64,000 nt of DNA from the NCBI RefSeq assembly GCF_017874615.1, contig NZ_JAGIKV010000001.1:62001-126000 (forward strand), written 5' to 3'. This DNA comes from Paenibacillus xylanexedens (lineage in GTDB: Bacteria > Bacillota > Bacilli > Paenibacillales > Paenibacillaceae). The position numbers were made by a program, and so were the translations under genes. The notes under the pieces were generated by a model. The model had not been told where the DNA came from. It worked only from the letters and a program-made list of their open reading frames with translations, and did no database searches. The first letter of the stretch is position 1. Each line of letters starts with the position of its first letter. This document shows positions 25,460-35,173 of this stretch, one piece after another.

Positions 25460-26575
25460 TTAATCGTTGTTATTATTGCGTGAACGATTGCGTAAAAATG
25501 TCGGAATGTCCAGCTGATCATTGCTCGGCTGATTTCCGAAAGGACGCAGGTTCGGCGAACGCGTATCTGTCGTCTCCGCTGTTGCTGGAGCTGGCTTACG
25601 TCCTGGTGGTGGTGGAGCAGGTTTATCTTCAAAACCAGTTGCGATAACTGTAACCTTAATCTCCTCTTTCAGGTCTTCGTCAATGATGGCACCAAAGATC
25701 ATATTCACTTCCGGGTCGGAAGCAGAAGTTACGATCTCTGCCGCTTCGTTCACTTCATACAGGGACAGATTAACGCCACCCGTAATATTCATGATTACTC
25801 CGCGAGCACCTTCAATAGAAGTTTCCAGCAAAGGACTCATAATGGCTTTCCGTGCTGCTTCTGCGGCACGATTCTCACCGGTTGATTCACCAATCCCCAT
25901 AAGGGCTGAACCACGTTCGTGCATAATCGTTTTGACGTCAGCAAAGTCAAGGTTGATTAGACCCGGTACAGCGATCAAATCAGAGATACCTTGTACAGCT
26001 TGACGAAGTACGTTATCCGCTTGACGGAATGCTTCAAGCATAGGAGTCTTTTTGTCTACGATTTCGAGCAAACGATCATTAGGAATCACGATCAGTGTGT
26101 CGACTTTTTCCTTGAGAGCTTCAATACCTTGCTCTGCATGGCTGGAACGCTTGCGTCCTTCAAATGTAAATGGACGAGTTACAACACCAACTGTAAGTGC
26201 ACCACACTCTTTAGCGATTTCGGCAATAACCGGAGCCGCACCTGTACCTGTACCGCCGCCCATACCGGCTGTAACAAATACCATGTCTGCACCTTTCAAC
26301 GTGTTCATGATCAGATCGCGGGACTCTTCCGCTGCTTTTTTACCTACATCCGGGTTGGCGCCAGCACCAAGACCACGAGTCAATTTATCACCGATTTGCA
26401 ATTTATGCTCGGATTTCGCCAGGTGTAACGCCTGAGCATCCGTATTCACCGTAATAAATTCAACACCTTGTACACCATTTTCAATCATACGGTTGACTGC
26501 ATTGCTTCCGCCGCCGCCTACACCGATGACTTTAATTTGAGCCAAGCTCTCCATCTCGAAATCAAATTCCAACAT
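25460..26575 (-). CDS. ftsZ: Cell division protein FtsZ
   Basis: The tubulin-like GTPase that forms the Z-ring; 371 residues. The GTP loop GGGTGTG is at residues 106-112, the T7 loop [11 protein letters not shown] follows, and the C-terminal peptide [11 protein letters not shown] binds FtsA and SepF. A proline-rich linker precedes it. The ATG at 26575 follows GGGGGAG; the frame to 26596 is longer but has no better signal. ftsA is 151 bases upstream. Confidence 0.98.
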   Translation of the reverse strand: MLEFDFEMESLAQIKVIGVGGGGSNAVNRMIENGVQGVEFITVNTDAQALHLAKSEHKLQIGDKLTRGLGAGANPDVGKKAAEESRDLIMNTLKGADMVFVTAGMGGGTGTGAAPVIAEIAKECGALTVGVVTRPFTFEGRKRSSHAEQGIEALKEKVDTLIVIPNDRLLEIVDKKTPMLEAFRQADNVLRQAVQGISDLIAVPGLINLDFADVKTIMHERGSALMGIGESTGENRAAEAARKAIMSPLLETSIEGARGVIMNITGGVNLSLYEVNEAAEIVTSASDPEVNMIFGAIIDEDLKEEIKVTVIATGFEDKPAPPPPGRKPAPATAETTDTRSPNLRPFGNQPSNDQLDIPTFLRNRSRNNNND

Positions 26576-26726
26576 ATTATTCCATCTCCCCCTCAATGTG
26601 CATGGATGGCCCGTCCAATTTTTGATTTGAACCGAATCAATTTCATATATCGACGAACGAAAGCGTTTATTTTAGTACCGGCGCATTCAGACGGCTTCAA
26701 GAAATGTATGAAATGGATCCAACCTG

Positions 26727-28010
26727 TTATATAAATTCACTGAACATATTCTTCAGCCGTTCGAACAGACCGGGTTTTTGCTCCGATTCCTGTGCCGCAT
26801 TTGGCTTCGGACGGTTGGTCGGTTTCTTGTTGTTATTATTATTATTGTTATTTCCACCGCCGTTATTGATCGAGGGACGAATGCGCAAACTGCGAATTAC
26901 ACTGTGCAATATGCCGACTCCGCTTGTAAAACCAGGGTCACGCACACCAATATAATCCGGAACTGCAACTCGTACCGAAGCAGCAAGCTCATGCTGAGCG
27001 ACCTGCAGAACCCCCGGCATAGAGACCGTACCTCCCGTTAGTATATAACCTCCAGGAAGCTCGTTGTAACCAAGACGCTTCACTTCTTGGGATATCATCT
27101 GGAATATTTCCTGAACCCTAGGTTCAATAATAGCCGCCAGATCCTCCTGTGAAAACTCCTTGTCTACATTACTGCCAATTCGGGTGACTTTAAACATCAC
27201 ATCCGCAGCAGCATCATCCAACCAGGCGCAGCCATATTTCAGTTTCACCTTCTCCGCCTGATCCGTTAACGTGCGTAAGCCATAGGCGATATCATTTGTT
27301 ACGAATTCCCCACCTATAGGCAACGTTGATGTTGCAACAAGACTGTCTTCTTCAAAAATGGCGATGGTTGTTGCACCTGCTCCAATATCAACAAGCACTG
27401 AACCCATCGTTTTTTCATCTTTGGACAAAGCCAGTTGACCCGCTCCAAGCGACATGAGAACCAGATCGCTTACTTTCAGACCCGCTTTTTCCACGCAGCG
27501 CAAAAGATTATGTATCGCGGTTTTTGCACCCGTAATGATCGTTGCTTCAACTTCCAGACGAACACCAATCATACCACGGGGGTCCTGTATGCCCTCCAAG
27601 CCATCCACAACATATTGCTTGGCGACAACATCAATAATTTCCCGTTCCGGCGGAACTGCAATGACTTCGGCTGCTTTCAACACCCGTTCCATGTCTTCTT
27701 CTCCGATTTCACGATCCTCATTAGACACAGCCACGACGCCGTGACTGCTCATCAGTCCGATATGATTTCCCGAGATTCCAACATACACTTCGGATATTTG
27801 AATACCTACCATACGTTCTGCATGATCCACTGCGTTGCGAATCGACTGCACCGTCTGATCGATATCTACGATTACACCTTTGCGAATTCCCTCCGAGTCG
27901 GCAGATCCAACTCCTATAATATTAAAGGTTCCATTATTCATTTCCCCAATAATAGCGCGAATTTTGGATGTACCGATGTCCAAACTAACAATGATGTCAT
28001 TGTTGCTCAA
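26727..28010 (-). CDS. ftsA: Cell division protein FtsA
   Basis: Actin-like ATPase that ties FtsZ to the membrane; 427 residues. Motifs: phosphate-1 SLDIGTSKIRAIIG, the SHS2 domain with VYVGISGNHIGL, phosphate-2 VLVDIGAGATTIAIF, adenosine motif GGYILTGGTVSMPGV and the C-terminal amphipathic helix GLFERLKNMFSEFI. The start is TTG at 28010, eight bases after AGGAGGTG; the frame to 28202 has no start signal. A run of asparagine codons (26828-26853) forms the linker before the membrane helix. Confidence 0.96.
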   Translation of the reverse strand: MSNNDIIVSLDIGTSKIRAIIGEMNNGTFNIIGVGSADSEGIRKGVIVDIDQTVQSIRNAVDHAERMVGIQISEVYVGISGNHIGLMSSHGVVAVSNEDREIGEEDMERVLKAAEVIAVPPEREIIDVVAKQYVVDGLEGIQDPRGMIGVRLEVEATIITGAKTAIHNLLRCVEKAGLKVSDLVLMSLGAGQLALSKDEKTMGSVLVDIGAGATTIAIFEEDSLVATSTLPIGGEFVTNDIAYGLRTLTDQAEKVKLKYGCAWLDDAAADVMFKVTRIGSNVDKEFSQEDLAAIIEPRVQEIFQMISQEVKRLGYNELPGGYILTGGTVSMPGVLQVAQHELAASVRVAVPDYIGVRDPGFTSGVGILHSVIRSLRIRPSINNGGGNNNNNNNNKKPTNRPKPNAAQESEQKPGLFERLKNMFSEFI

Positions 28011-28070
28011 GTCTGTGGCACCTCCTGACTCCAATAGTAAATTACGTTCGAATTTAAACACTCTTAAAAC

Positions 28071-28099
28071 ATATTCAACACACTTCAGGCTTTCCCTCT
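28071..28099 (-). promoter_or_regulatory. Sigma-H-like promoter of ftsAZ
   Basis: AGAGGGAAA (28091-28099) and GTTGAATAT (28071-28079), 11 bases apart, match the sigma-H pattern RNAGGAWWW / RNNGAATWW in 17 of 18 positions. Bacillus ftsAZ has a sigma-H promoter used when sporulation begins. It lies 60 bases before the ftsA start. Confidence 0.7.
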
Positions 28100-28303
28100 T
28101 TTTTCTACAATGTTTTTGGGTGTCAAAATCTGGTTGCCAGACATAAAACATTGAAGAAAAAAGAAGGAGGCAACTCATGTGCCATAAGTTCAAGTGTATC
28201 ATTTTTTCTTCATCTCAGAAAGAACAAGTTTCATTGCTCTGACGGGGTCAAACCCCGACCTGCCTAGGCTTTCATATTCAGTCCAGCCTCATCATGGCAA
28301 AGA

Positions 28304-29071
28304 TCAGGGGCTTGCTCCTGGTTCAGCATCATCTTCCGGGTCATCCGGGATGAAAGGGACATAGGTATCTGCCTCAAGCATGGTGATTTTCCCAGGCCGT
28401 TCGGTCTCAATCACCTGATTCAGATACTCCACTTTATCCGATAAAAGAGAGACGGTTGTAATCACTTCAAACTGCGATTTGGTATACATCCGAATCTGAT
28501 CCGGAAATGAAGGCGTTGGATTCGGAATAATTTCCGAAATATCCGTCGTCAATTCATTCGGAATTTTAGCCAGTGCCTGGCTCAGTTTGGCTTTGAGTGG
28601 ATCATCATCCTTCCATTGGGTCAATATGGGCTTCTCCACAGCAACACCAATTGTTGCCGGAACCGTCAAGCTTGTCCCACTGGCTAATATCGCTTTTAGC
28701 GTACCGTCAGAACCAAGCTCATAAGCAACCGTGGCATATTCCTGAACCTTGATATGGATAATCCCCGGAAATTGCTTGTCCACGGTAACGGTGGAAATCG
28801 CCTTGATGGTCTTGAGACGCTCAATAACCTCGGCAGTACTTGTCCCAAAAAATTGTTCGCCTTCTTTCAGCCCGCTTTTCTCCAGCAGTTCTGAAGTTGC
28901 TGTATATACATTACCCGTAATTTCAATTGCCGAAATCCGACTCATGGAAGAACGAAAGAATAATACAGCCAGCAAAACAATAAATAATAATAAGAGAATA
29001 ATTACAATTTTGCGGCTTGTGTTTCCTTTTGGCCGATTCTTCTTCAGAACCGGAATTTGACTTTTAGGCAT
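28304..29071 (-). CDS. divIB: Cell division protein DivIB/FtsQ
   Basis: The 255-residue bitopic septal protein starts at 29071 (GGAG eight bases upstream). A short basic cytoplasmic tail (KKNRPKGNTSRK) precedes one membrane helix, the POTRA domain (MSRISAIEITGNVYTATSELLEKSGLKEGEQFF...IKAISTVTVDKQFPGIIHIKVQEY) and the FtsQ-type beta domain. The acidic C-terminus is short. It complexes with FtsL and DivIC at the septum. Upstream murA is 58 bases away with a strong hairpin in between. Confidence 0.94.
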   Translation of the reverse strand: MPKSQIPVLKKNRPKGNTSRKIVIILLLLFIVLLAVLFFRSSMSRISAIEITGNVYTATSELLEKSGLKEGEQFFGTSTAEVIERLKTIKAISTVTVDKQFPGIIHIKVQEYATVAYELGSDGTLKAILASGTSLTVPATIGVAVEKPILTQWKDDDPLKAKLSQALAKIPNELTTDISEIIPNPTPSFPDQIRMYTKSQFEVITTVSLLSDKVEYLNQVIETERPGKITMLEADTYVPFIPDDPEDDAEPGASP

Positions 29072-29129
29072 AAGTAGCGCTCCACAAAGCCTCAGGTCCC
29101 CTCCTTTCAAGAAGGGGACGCCAAGGACG

Positions 29130-30413
29130 TTAATTGGCAAAATCCAACTGTTTCGAAACGGGCGACTGTCGCTCAACCGATGCTCCAAGACTTTGGAATA
29201 ACTTCTCGATCTGATCGTAGCCCCGGTCAATATGATGCACTTGCTCCACAACCGTTTTGCCTTGAGCAGCCAGACCAGCAATGACCAGGGCTGCACCTGC
29301 ACGAAGATCGGTTGCTTCTACTGTAGCCCCGTACAGACGGGGAACACCACGGATAAATGCTGCGTTTAGATCGACTGAAATATCAGCCCCCATCACATTC
29401 AGTTCATCCACATGTTTGAACCGGCCCTCGAATACCGTTTCCTTCATCACACTGAATCCGTCTGCCAAACTGAGCAGCACCATGATTTGCGATTGCAAAT
29501 CTGTCGGAAACGAAGGATACGGAGAAGTCACAATACGGTCTACTGATTTGGGACGGCTCATACAGCTCACCGTCATTATATCATTGCAGACTGTGATTTG
29601 AACACCAGTGCGCTTCAATACATGTATAAGTGAAGTAAGATGAGCAGGATTGCAGTGTGTAAGCGTAACATTGCCTCGTGTCGCTGCTGCTGCAATCATC
29701 ACGGTTCCGGCAACGATTCGATCCGGTATAATCTCATAGGAACAAGGTTTCAGTCTCTCAACGCCATTGATCGTGATTGTATCCGTTCCTGCACCAATAA
29801 TGCTTGCACCCATAGCATTCAAAAAGTGTTGCAGGTCCTGGATTTCAGGTTCTCTTGCGGCGTTGCAGATGGTTGTCGTCCCTTTAGCCATAACGGCTGC
29901 CATCATGATATTCTCGGTCGCTCCCACACTCGGGAAATCCAAATGAATATCTGTACCCACCAGATTCTGCCCATGACAGATAATCTGTTGGTCCTGCTCT
30001 TCAATCAAAGCTCCGAGCGCTTCCAGGCCCCGGAGGTGAAGATCAATTTTGCGTTCTCCAATGGCACAGCCGCCTGGCTGATACACTGACACTTGCCCAA
30101 ACTTAGCCAGCAATGGTCCCATCAAAAAAATGGAAGAGCGCATCTGCTTCATTAGATCTTCTGGCACATCATATGACCGGATAGACGAGGTATTAATCGT
30201 CACTGTTCCCTGTTCATGCCGACACGTGCATCCAAGCCGTTCCAGGATATACAGCATCACTTCAATGTCCAGCAAGTGTGGAACGTTATGCAGTGTAACT
30301 TCTCCATCTGCCAACAAACTTGCGGCCATAATCGGTAAAGCGGCATTTTTTGCTCCATGGATGCGTATGGATCCTGAGAGGGGTTTCCCGCCTTCAATCA
30401 CCAATTTGTCCAA
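29130..30413 (-). CDS. murA: UDP-N-acetylglucosamine 1-carboxyvinyltransferase MurA
   Basis: First committed enzyme of peptidoglycan precursor synthesis, 427 residues. Catalytic Cys116 is in PGGCAIGERK; the usual proline after the conserved arginine is lysine here. HGAKNAALP holds the substrate lysine, YPSFPTDLQSQ the catalytic aspartate, and DLRAGAALV the arginine that binds phosphoenolpyruvate. It sits in the dcw cluster between murB and divIB, 17 bases after murB. Spore formers often have two murA copies; this is the dcw copy. Confidence 0.95.
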   Translation of the reverse strand: MDKLVIEGGKPLSGSIRIHGAKNAALPIMAASLLADGEVTLHNVPHLLDIEVMLYILERLGCTCRHEQGTVTINTSSIRSYDVPEDLMKQMRSSIFLMGPLLAKFGQVSVYQPGGCAIGERKIDLHLRGLEALGALIEEQDQQIICHGQNLVGTDIHLDFPSVGATENIMMAAVMAKGTTTICNAAREPEIQDLQHFLNAMGASIIGAGTDTITINGVERLKPCSYEIIPDRIVAGTVMIAAAATRGNVTLTHCNPAHLTSLIHVLKRTGVQITVCNDIMTVSCMSRPKSVDRIVTSPYPSFPTDLQSQIMVLLSLADGFSVMKETVFEGRFKHVDELNVMGADISVDLNAAFIRGVPRLYGATVEATDLRAGAALVIAGLAAQGKTVVEQVHHIDRGYDQIEKLFQSLGASVERQSPVSKQLDFAN

Positions 30414-30430
30414 TGTATCACCTCCGGGGT

Positions 30431-31336
30431 TTACCGCTCACCCACTACGAAGACTTCCGGTACCAGGTTAATACCGTTTTGAGATGATATAGTGCTCTGT
30501 ATCTGCTGCATTAGGGTGATAACGTCCTCTGCTGTTGCTTGGCCTGTATTAACAATGAAATTGGCATGCATGGTGGATACCTGTGCGCCTCCCTGGGTCA
30601 TTCCTTTCAGCCCTGCTGCTTCAATCAGGCGGGCTGCATGATCACCCGGTGGATTTCGGAATACACTACCTGCACATGCCATCTGCAGTGGCTGTGTGCG
30701 GCGCCGGCGATCTTTGTAAGCCGCCATGGCTTCCGAAATGACTTTGCGCTCTCCCTGCTGAAGTTCGAATGTAGCTTCCAGCACGATGCCTCTCCGGTCA
30801 TGCAGAACAGAGTGGCGGTAGGCAAAATCCATGTCCTCCTTGCTGTAACGTATCAATTCCCCTGTCTCCAGTACAATCTCAGCGAATTTGAATATCCGTG
30901 ACACATCCGATCCATGGGCACCTGCGTTCATATATACGGCTCCACCGACAGTGCCGGGGATACCGCTGCCGAATTCCAGACCGGTCCATTCCTTTTTGGC
31001 AGCAACCACACTGAGTTTAACAAAAGAATGCGCCGCTCCGGCGGTTACACCGCCTTCGTGAAATTCGGCATAATCAAAGCCCTCGCCTGGTTTCACCACA
31101 ACACCACGTATTCCTTTGTCTGACACCAGCATGTTTGAGCCCCGTCCAAGTTGCATCCACGGAATCTGATACGTGTGAAGCAATTGAACGAGATTCATCA
31201 TCTGCTCTTTATTCTCGGGAATGACCAGTGCATCCGCAGGACCGCCGATCTTCCATGTGGTGTATTTGGCTAGCGATTCGTTTTCAAGAACTCTGCCAAC
31301 ATTATTCTGGGATAGTAACGATATCCACTGATGCAT
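30431..31336 (-). CDS. murB: UDP-N-acetylmuramate dehydrogenase MurB
   Basis: FAD enzyme that reduces the MurA product to UDP-MurNAc; 301 residues, type II without the extra loop. FAD site: GRGSNMLVSDKGIRGVVV and GAAHSFVKLSVVAA...GLEFGSGIPGTVGGAVYMNAGAHG; the catalytic serine is in CAGSVFRNPPGDHAARLIE. The ATG at 31336 follows AAAGGAGG. The ftsW-murG-murB order is as in Bacillus. Confidence 0.96.
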   Translation of the reverse strand: MHQWISLLSQNNVGRVLENESLAKYTTWKIGGPADALVIPENKEQMMNLVQLLHTYQIPWMQLGRGSNMLVSDKGIRGVVVKPGEGFDYAEFHEGGVTAGAAHSFVKLSVVAAKKEWTGLEFGSGIPGTVGGAVYMNAGAHGSDVSRIFKFAEIVLETGELIRYSKEDMDFAYRHSVLHDRRGIVLEATFELQQGERKVISEAMAAYKDRRRRTQPLQMACAGSVFRNPPGDHAARLIEAAGLKGMTQGGAQVSTMHANFIVNTGQATAEDVITLMQQIQSTISSQNGINLVPEVFVVGER

Positions 31337-31485
31337 GTTTGCTTCCTCCTTTGCTTCAAAACCGATGAGCACGGTATGTTCTGTTGTTACAGACCGTGTT
31401 CTGGCGCCATGGAACGATGGTCACGATTTATACGGTATCTTATGTCAGCCCCGTCTTGTGTGTGACAATCGCCCACAATCACACT

Positions 31486-32595
31486 TTATCGGCCTGCAGC
31501 AAGACGCTGAATTTCATGAACAAGCACTTCAGCTGCATCGGGTTTCCCCAGTTTCCGGGAGGCTTCAGCCATTCGTTTGCGTCCCGATTCATCATTCATA
31601 ATCTTGGCGATGGCTTCATACAGGACTTTGCCTGTAAGATCCTTCTCCAGCATCGTGAGTGATGCGCCTCCACCCTCAAGCGTGCGTGCATTGGCTTCCT
31701 GATGATTATTAGTCACGTTAGGTGACGGAATCAGGATCGAAGGAATACCCAGTGACGTAATCTCCGCAAGGAATGATGCACCTGCGCGGTTTACAATCAA
31801 GGATGTGCAGGCAAGCACCTCAGGCATATTGTGCACGTAAGGCAGGACATGCAGGTGGTTTGGCATCGTACCCAATGAGCTGCGAATGGCTTCACGCGTT
31901 TCATCAAAATAGGTATCCCCTGTAACGTAAACTACATGGACATCATCCAGTTGTTCCAGCAATGGAGCCATGTCCACCATGGCCTGATTGATTGCTTTTG
32001 CCCCGCGACTGCCACCAACCACAAGAACAACACGGCTGTTCATCGGTACACCTAACGTGGCAAAACCACGATCACGGCTAGCCTGGGCTACCGTAGTCGC
32101 TCGCGGATTACCGGTGTAGATCACCTTTTTTGCGCCGGAAAATGATTTTTCAGAACCTTCAAAGCTAACGGCAACCGTGTCCACATAACGCATCAAAAAT
32201 TTGTTCGTCAGACCAGGGATGGCGTTCTGTTCATGAATTATACTCGGAATTCCCAGTTTTGTTGCTGCATATACCACAGGTCCACACACATATCCACCTG
32301 TACCAATCACAACATCCGGTTTGAATTCCTTCAGCATTTTTTTGGACTTGCGCACACCTTGAATGAAACGCATGACCGTTTTCAGGTTGTCTATGGACAA
32401 TTTCCGCCGAAAGCCCGTAATATCAATGGATTTAAAAGGAATATTTTCTTGGGGAACCAGTTTACTTTCCAGCCCTCTGGTTCCTCCGATGTATAGAAAT
32501 GTCGAGTCCGGGTTCTCCGACTCGCATTGTCTTGCTATGGCAACGGCCGGATAGATATGTCCACCCGTACCGCCACCGCTTAGAACGACTCGCAT
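31486..32595 (-). CDS. murG: Undecaprenyldiphospho-muramoylpentapeptide beta-N-acetylglucosaminyltransferase MurG
   Basis: Adds GlcNAc to lipid I to make lipid II at the inner membrane face. The GT-B fold enzyme of 369 residues has SGGGTGGHIYPAVAIA, the membrane-patch region, IGTGGYVCGPV, GGSRGAKAINQ and the donor site RAGASFLAEITSLGIPSILIPSPNVTNNHQEANA. I start at 32595 rather than the ATG at 32613 because GAGGTGA is eight bases from it. murB follows after a 149-base gap with a hairpin. Confidence 0.95.
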   Translation of the reverse strand: MRVVLSGGGTGGHIYPAVAIARQCESENPDSTFLYIGGTRGLESKLVPQENIPFKSIDITGFRRKLSIDNLKTVMRFIQGVRKSKKMLKEFKPDVVIGTGGYVCGPVVYAATKLGIPSIIHEQNAIPGLTNKFLMRYVDTVAVSFEGSEKSFSGAKKVIYTGNPRATTVAQASRDRGFATLGVPMNSRVVLVVGGSRGAKAINQAMVDMAPLLEQLDDVHVVYVTGDTYFDETREAIRSSLGTMPNHLHVLPYVHNMPEVLACTSLIVNRAGASFLAEITSLGIPSILIPSPNVTNNHQEANARTLEGGGASLTMLEKDLTGKVLYEAIAKIMNDESGRKRMAEASRKLGKPDAAEVLVHEIQRLAAGR

Positions 32596-32602
32596 CGCAT
32601 AG

Positions 32603-33700
32603 TCACCTCGCATAACGGGATAAATTCACTAAAATGCCCAGTGCTGTGAGCATGAGGGTCAATGATGATCCGCCGTAACTGATCAGAGGCAATGTAATGC
32701 CCGTAACAGGCATCATGCCAATGACGACACCAATGTTAATAATGACTTGTACGGCGACCATACCTACGATACCAACACCAAGCAGACTGCCGAAGGCATC
32801 CGGAACGGTCATGGCTACACGCATCCCTCTCCACACCAGCACCAGAAACAACAATAATACAATCATTCCACCTATAAAGCCGAGTTCTTCGGCCAAAATA
32901 CTAAAAATAAAGTCCGTTTGCGGTTCAGGTACATAACTGTACTTCTGCCGGCTCATACCCAGTCCCAATCCCGCCAGTCCACCCGGACCAATCGCGTATA
33001 AGGATTGAATGATCTGATATCCGGCACCCAGCGGATCGGACCACGGGTCCAAAAACGCTGTGATACGCTGCAACCGATAGGGTGCTGCTGCAATCAAAGC
33101 TGCAAACCCCGCTACGCCACCAAGAGCAAGCAAGCTCAGATGTTTCATTCGCGCTCCGGCTGTGAAAATAATAAGCATCGATGCTCCCATCATCACGGTG
33201 CCAGTCCCCAAATCAGGTTGCAGCATAATAATTCCAAAAGCCAAACCGATCAATCCCAGCGGTGGCAGAAGCCCCGTTGTGAAGGTTTTGATTTTGCCCG
33301 GTTCCTTACTCAGCCAGTGAGCGAGAAACAGAATCATGCCCAGCTTCATAAATTCTGAGGGCTGAATACCGAACGAACCAATGCCCAGCCAACTTCGTGC
33401 ACCACCGCGAACCACACCGATTCCAGGAATGAGCACCGCAATGAGCATAATAAAACAGGCAATCAATATAGGCTTGGCATATTTCCTCCACACCCGGTAG
33501 TCTACATTAGCAGTTACGAACATGGCCACAAGCCCAAGGACCGCAAACAGGGCCTGTCTTTTTACAAAATAAAATGAATCGCCATAGTCATGAAAGGCAA
33601 GCACCGAGCCCGCACTATATACCATAATAATGCCGATGGCAAGCAATGCCAAAATACAAATCAGCAACCAAATATCTGGTGCCGGTCGCGTCTGTTTCAT
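32603..33700 (-). CDS. SEDS-family protein FtsW/SpoVE
   Basis: The 365-residue polytopic protein belongs to the shape, elongation, division and sporulation family of peptidoglycan glycosyltransferases, partner of class B penicillin-binding proteins. Ten membrane segments, RGGARSWLGIGSFGIQPSEFMKLG (with the conserved motif and catalytic aspartate of loop ILQPDLGTGTV), and TGITLPLISYGGSSLTL near the end. By position between murD and murG it corresponds to Bacillus spoVE; in this lineage it may be the main division FtsW. I leave the symbol open. Confidence 0.93.
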   Translation of the reverse strand: MKQTRPAPDIWLLICILALLAIGIIMVYSAGSVLAFHDYGDSFYFVKRQALFAVLGLVAMFVTANVDYRVWRKYAKPILIACFIMLIAVLIPGIGVVRGGARSWLGIGSFGIQPSEFMKLGMILFLAHWLSKEPGKIKTFTTGLLPPLGLIGLAFGIIMLQPDLGTGTVMMGASMLIIFTAGARMKHLSLLALGGVAGFAALIAAAPYRLQRITAFLDPWSDPLGAGYQIIQSLYAIGPGGLAGLGLGMSRQKYSYVPEPQTDFIFSILAEELGFIGGMIVLLLFLVLVWRGMRVAMTVPDAFGSLLGVGIVGMVAVQVIINIGVVIGMMPVTGITLPLISYGGSSLTLMLTALGILVNLSRYAR

Positions 33701-33748
33701 CAGGAGGCCACCCCTTGCATGGAAGTAGGGGCTTTTCCACCCCCCTAC

Positions 33749-35170
33749 TTACAAGTTATGCGCCGCCTCTTTAAAAATGCGTCCCCGCTCTTCATAGGAA
33801 GCAAACATGTCCCAACTTGCACATGCCGGGGATAACAAAACGACATCACCGGCACTGGCAAGCTTCGATGCTTCCTGCACAGCAACGGTTAACGTCCGGG
33901 CAGCGTCCTCCTCATTATCGACGACCTTAATTTGCTTTAATCCAGCAAGTTCCGCGACCTTGGCAATTTTTGTCCGTGTCTCTCCAATTGCAACGACAGC
34001 TTTTACCCGTTCCTGGAACAAGGGTAACAACTCCATCATGTCTGACCCGCGATCCAACCCTCCAGCAATTAATACAACAGGCTCCTTGAACGAGTTCAGG
34101 GCCATAACCGTAGCTTTCGAATTGGTCGCTTTGGAGTTGTTGTAGTATGCAGAGCCATTATGCTCCAGAACATATTCAAGCCGGTGTTCAACTGCCTTGA
34201 AATCTGCAAGCGGAGCAGCCAGCACTGCTGGATCAGCTCCTGCAGCTACGGCAATGGCCACAGCGGCCATTGCATTTTCCACATTGAATTGTCCAGCGAT
34301 GCCAATGTTCTCGATGTCGATAATGGTGTGGTGATTTCCCTTTTCATCCGCGTAGATAATCTGACGCTTCACATCATCCTCTTCTCCATCCACATAAGGA
34401 GGATCTGCATACACACCTACATCCAACTTCTCAATCATTGAGAAGGGAAGCAATCTGCCTTTGATGTAAGGAACCAGACCACGACATACCGCATCATCCC
34501 AATTCAGAATGGCCACGTCGTCAGGCTGCTGATTCGCGAACAGTTTCGCTTTGGAAGCCACATAATCATCCAGATCCCCATGATAGTCCAGATGCGTCTC
34601 TGCAACGTTAAGCAAGCTGGCAATCCGGGGACGGAAATCAACCGTTCCTTTGAGCTGGAAACTGCTAAGTTCAACAACCATCCAGTGATCTGGAGAAGCT
34701 TGCTCTGCCGCTTCACAGAGAGGTGTTCCGATATTACCGGCAACGATCGGGTTGAGGCCGGCATGTTCCAACATTTCCCCCACCCAAGTGGTTGTTGTTG
34801 TTTTGCCGTTCGAACCCGTAATCCCGATCATGGGTGCAGCACATAGATGATAAGCAACCTCTACTTCGGTCACCACTTCAATGCCCAATGCCAAAGCTTG
34901 CTGCACAGGAGCTGCATGGTATGGGATACCCGGGTTTTTGACAACCAGCTTCACACCACTGTGAATCAGATCATCCGGATGTCCTCCGCATACAACAGAA
35001 ATTCCCAAAGCCTCCAATTCGGAAGCTTCGGGACATTGATCTCTCTCTTTTTTATCATTTACTGTAACCTTCGCTCCGGCGCGATCCAACACTTTGGCGA
35101 CCTGTACGCCGCTTTTGGCCAATCCGAGCACAACTACTTGTTGTCCGCGATATGATTCAGGATGGTTCAT
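33749..35170 (-). CDS. murD: UDP-N-acetylmuramoylalanine-D-glutamate ligase MurD
   Basis: Adds D-glutamate to UDP-MurNAc-L-Ala; 473 residues. N-terminal Rossmann-like domain (VVVLGLAKSGVQVAKVL), ATP site GITGSNGKTTTTTWVGEML, ELSSFQL, the carbamylated lysine region, and DFKAVEHRLEYV plus NNSKATNSKATVMAL in the last domains. It follows mraY by three bases. Between it and the SEDS gene is a 9-bp perfect hairpin. Confidence 0.97.
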   Translation of the reverse strand: MNHPESYRGQQVVVLGLAKSGVQVAKVLDRAGAKVTVNDKKERDQCPEASELEALGISVVCGGHPDDLIHSGVKLVVKNPGIPYHAAPVQQALALGIEVVTEVEVAYHLCAAPMIGITGSNGKTTTTTWVGEMLEHAGLNPIVAGNIGTPLCEAAEQASPDHWMVVELSSFQLKGTVDFRPRIASLLNVAETHLDYHGDLDDYVASKAKLFANQQPDDVAILNWDDAVCRGLVPYIKGRLLPFSMIEKLDVGVYADPPYVDGEEDDVKRQIIYADEKGNHHTIIDIENIGIAGQFNVENAMAAVAIAVAAGADPAVLAAPLADFKAVEHRLEYVLEHNGSAYYNNSKATNSKATVMALNSFKEPVVLIAGGLDRGSDMMELLPLFQERVKAVVAIGETRTKIAKVAELAGLKQIKVVDNEEDAARTLTVAVQEASKLASAGDVVLLSPACASWDMFASYEERGRIFKEAAHNL

Positions 35171-35173
35171 GAT

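Noticed and set aside
28238-28256. CGGGGT / ACCCCG stem between divIB and ftsA as a terminator
   Set aside because: The stem is only six pairs and no T-run follows on the minus strand.
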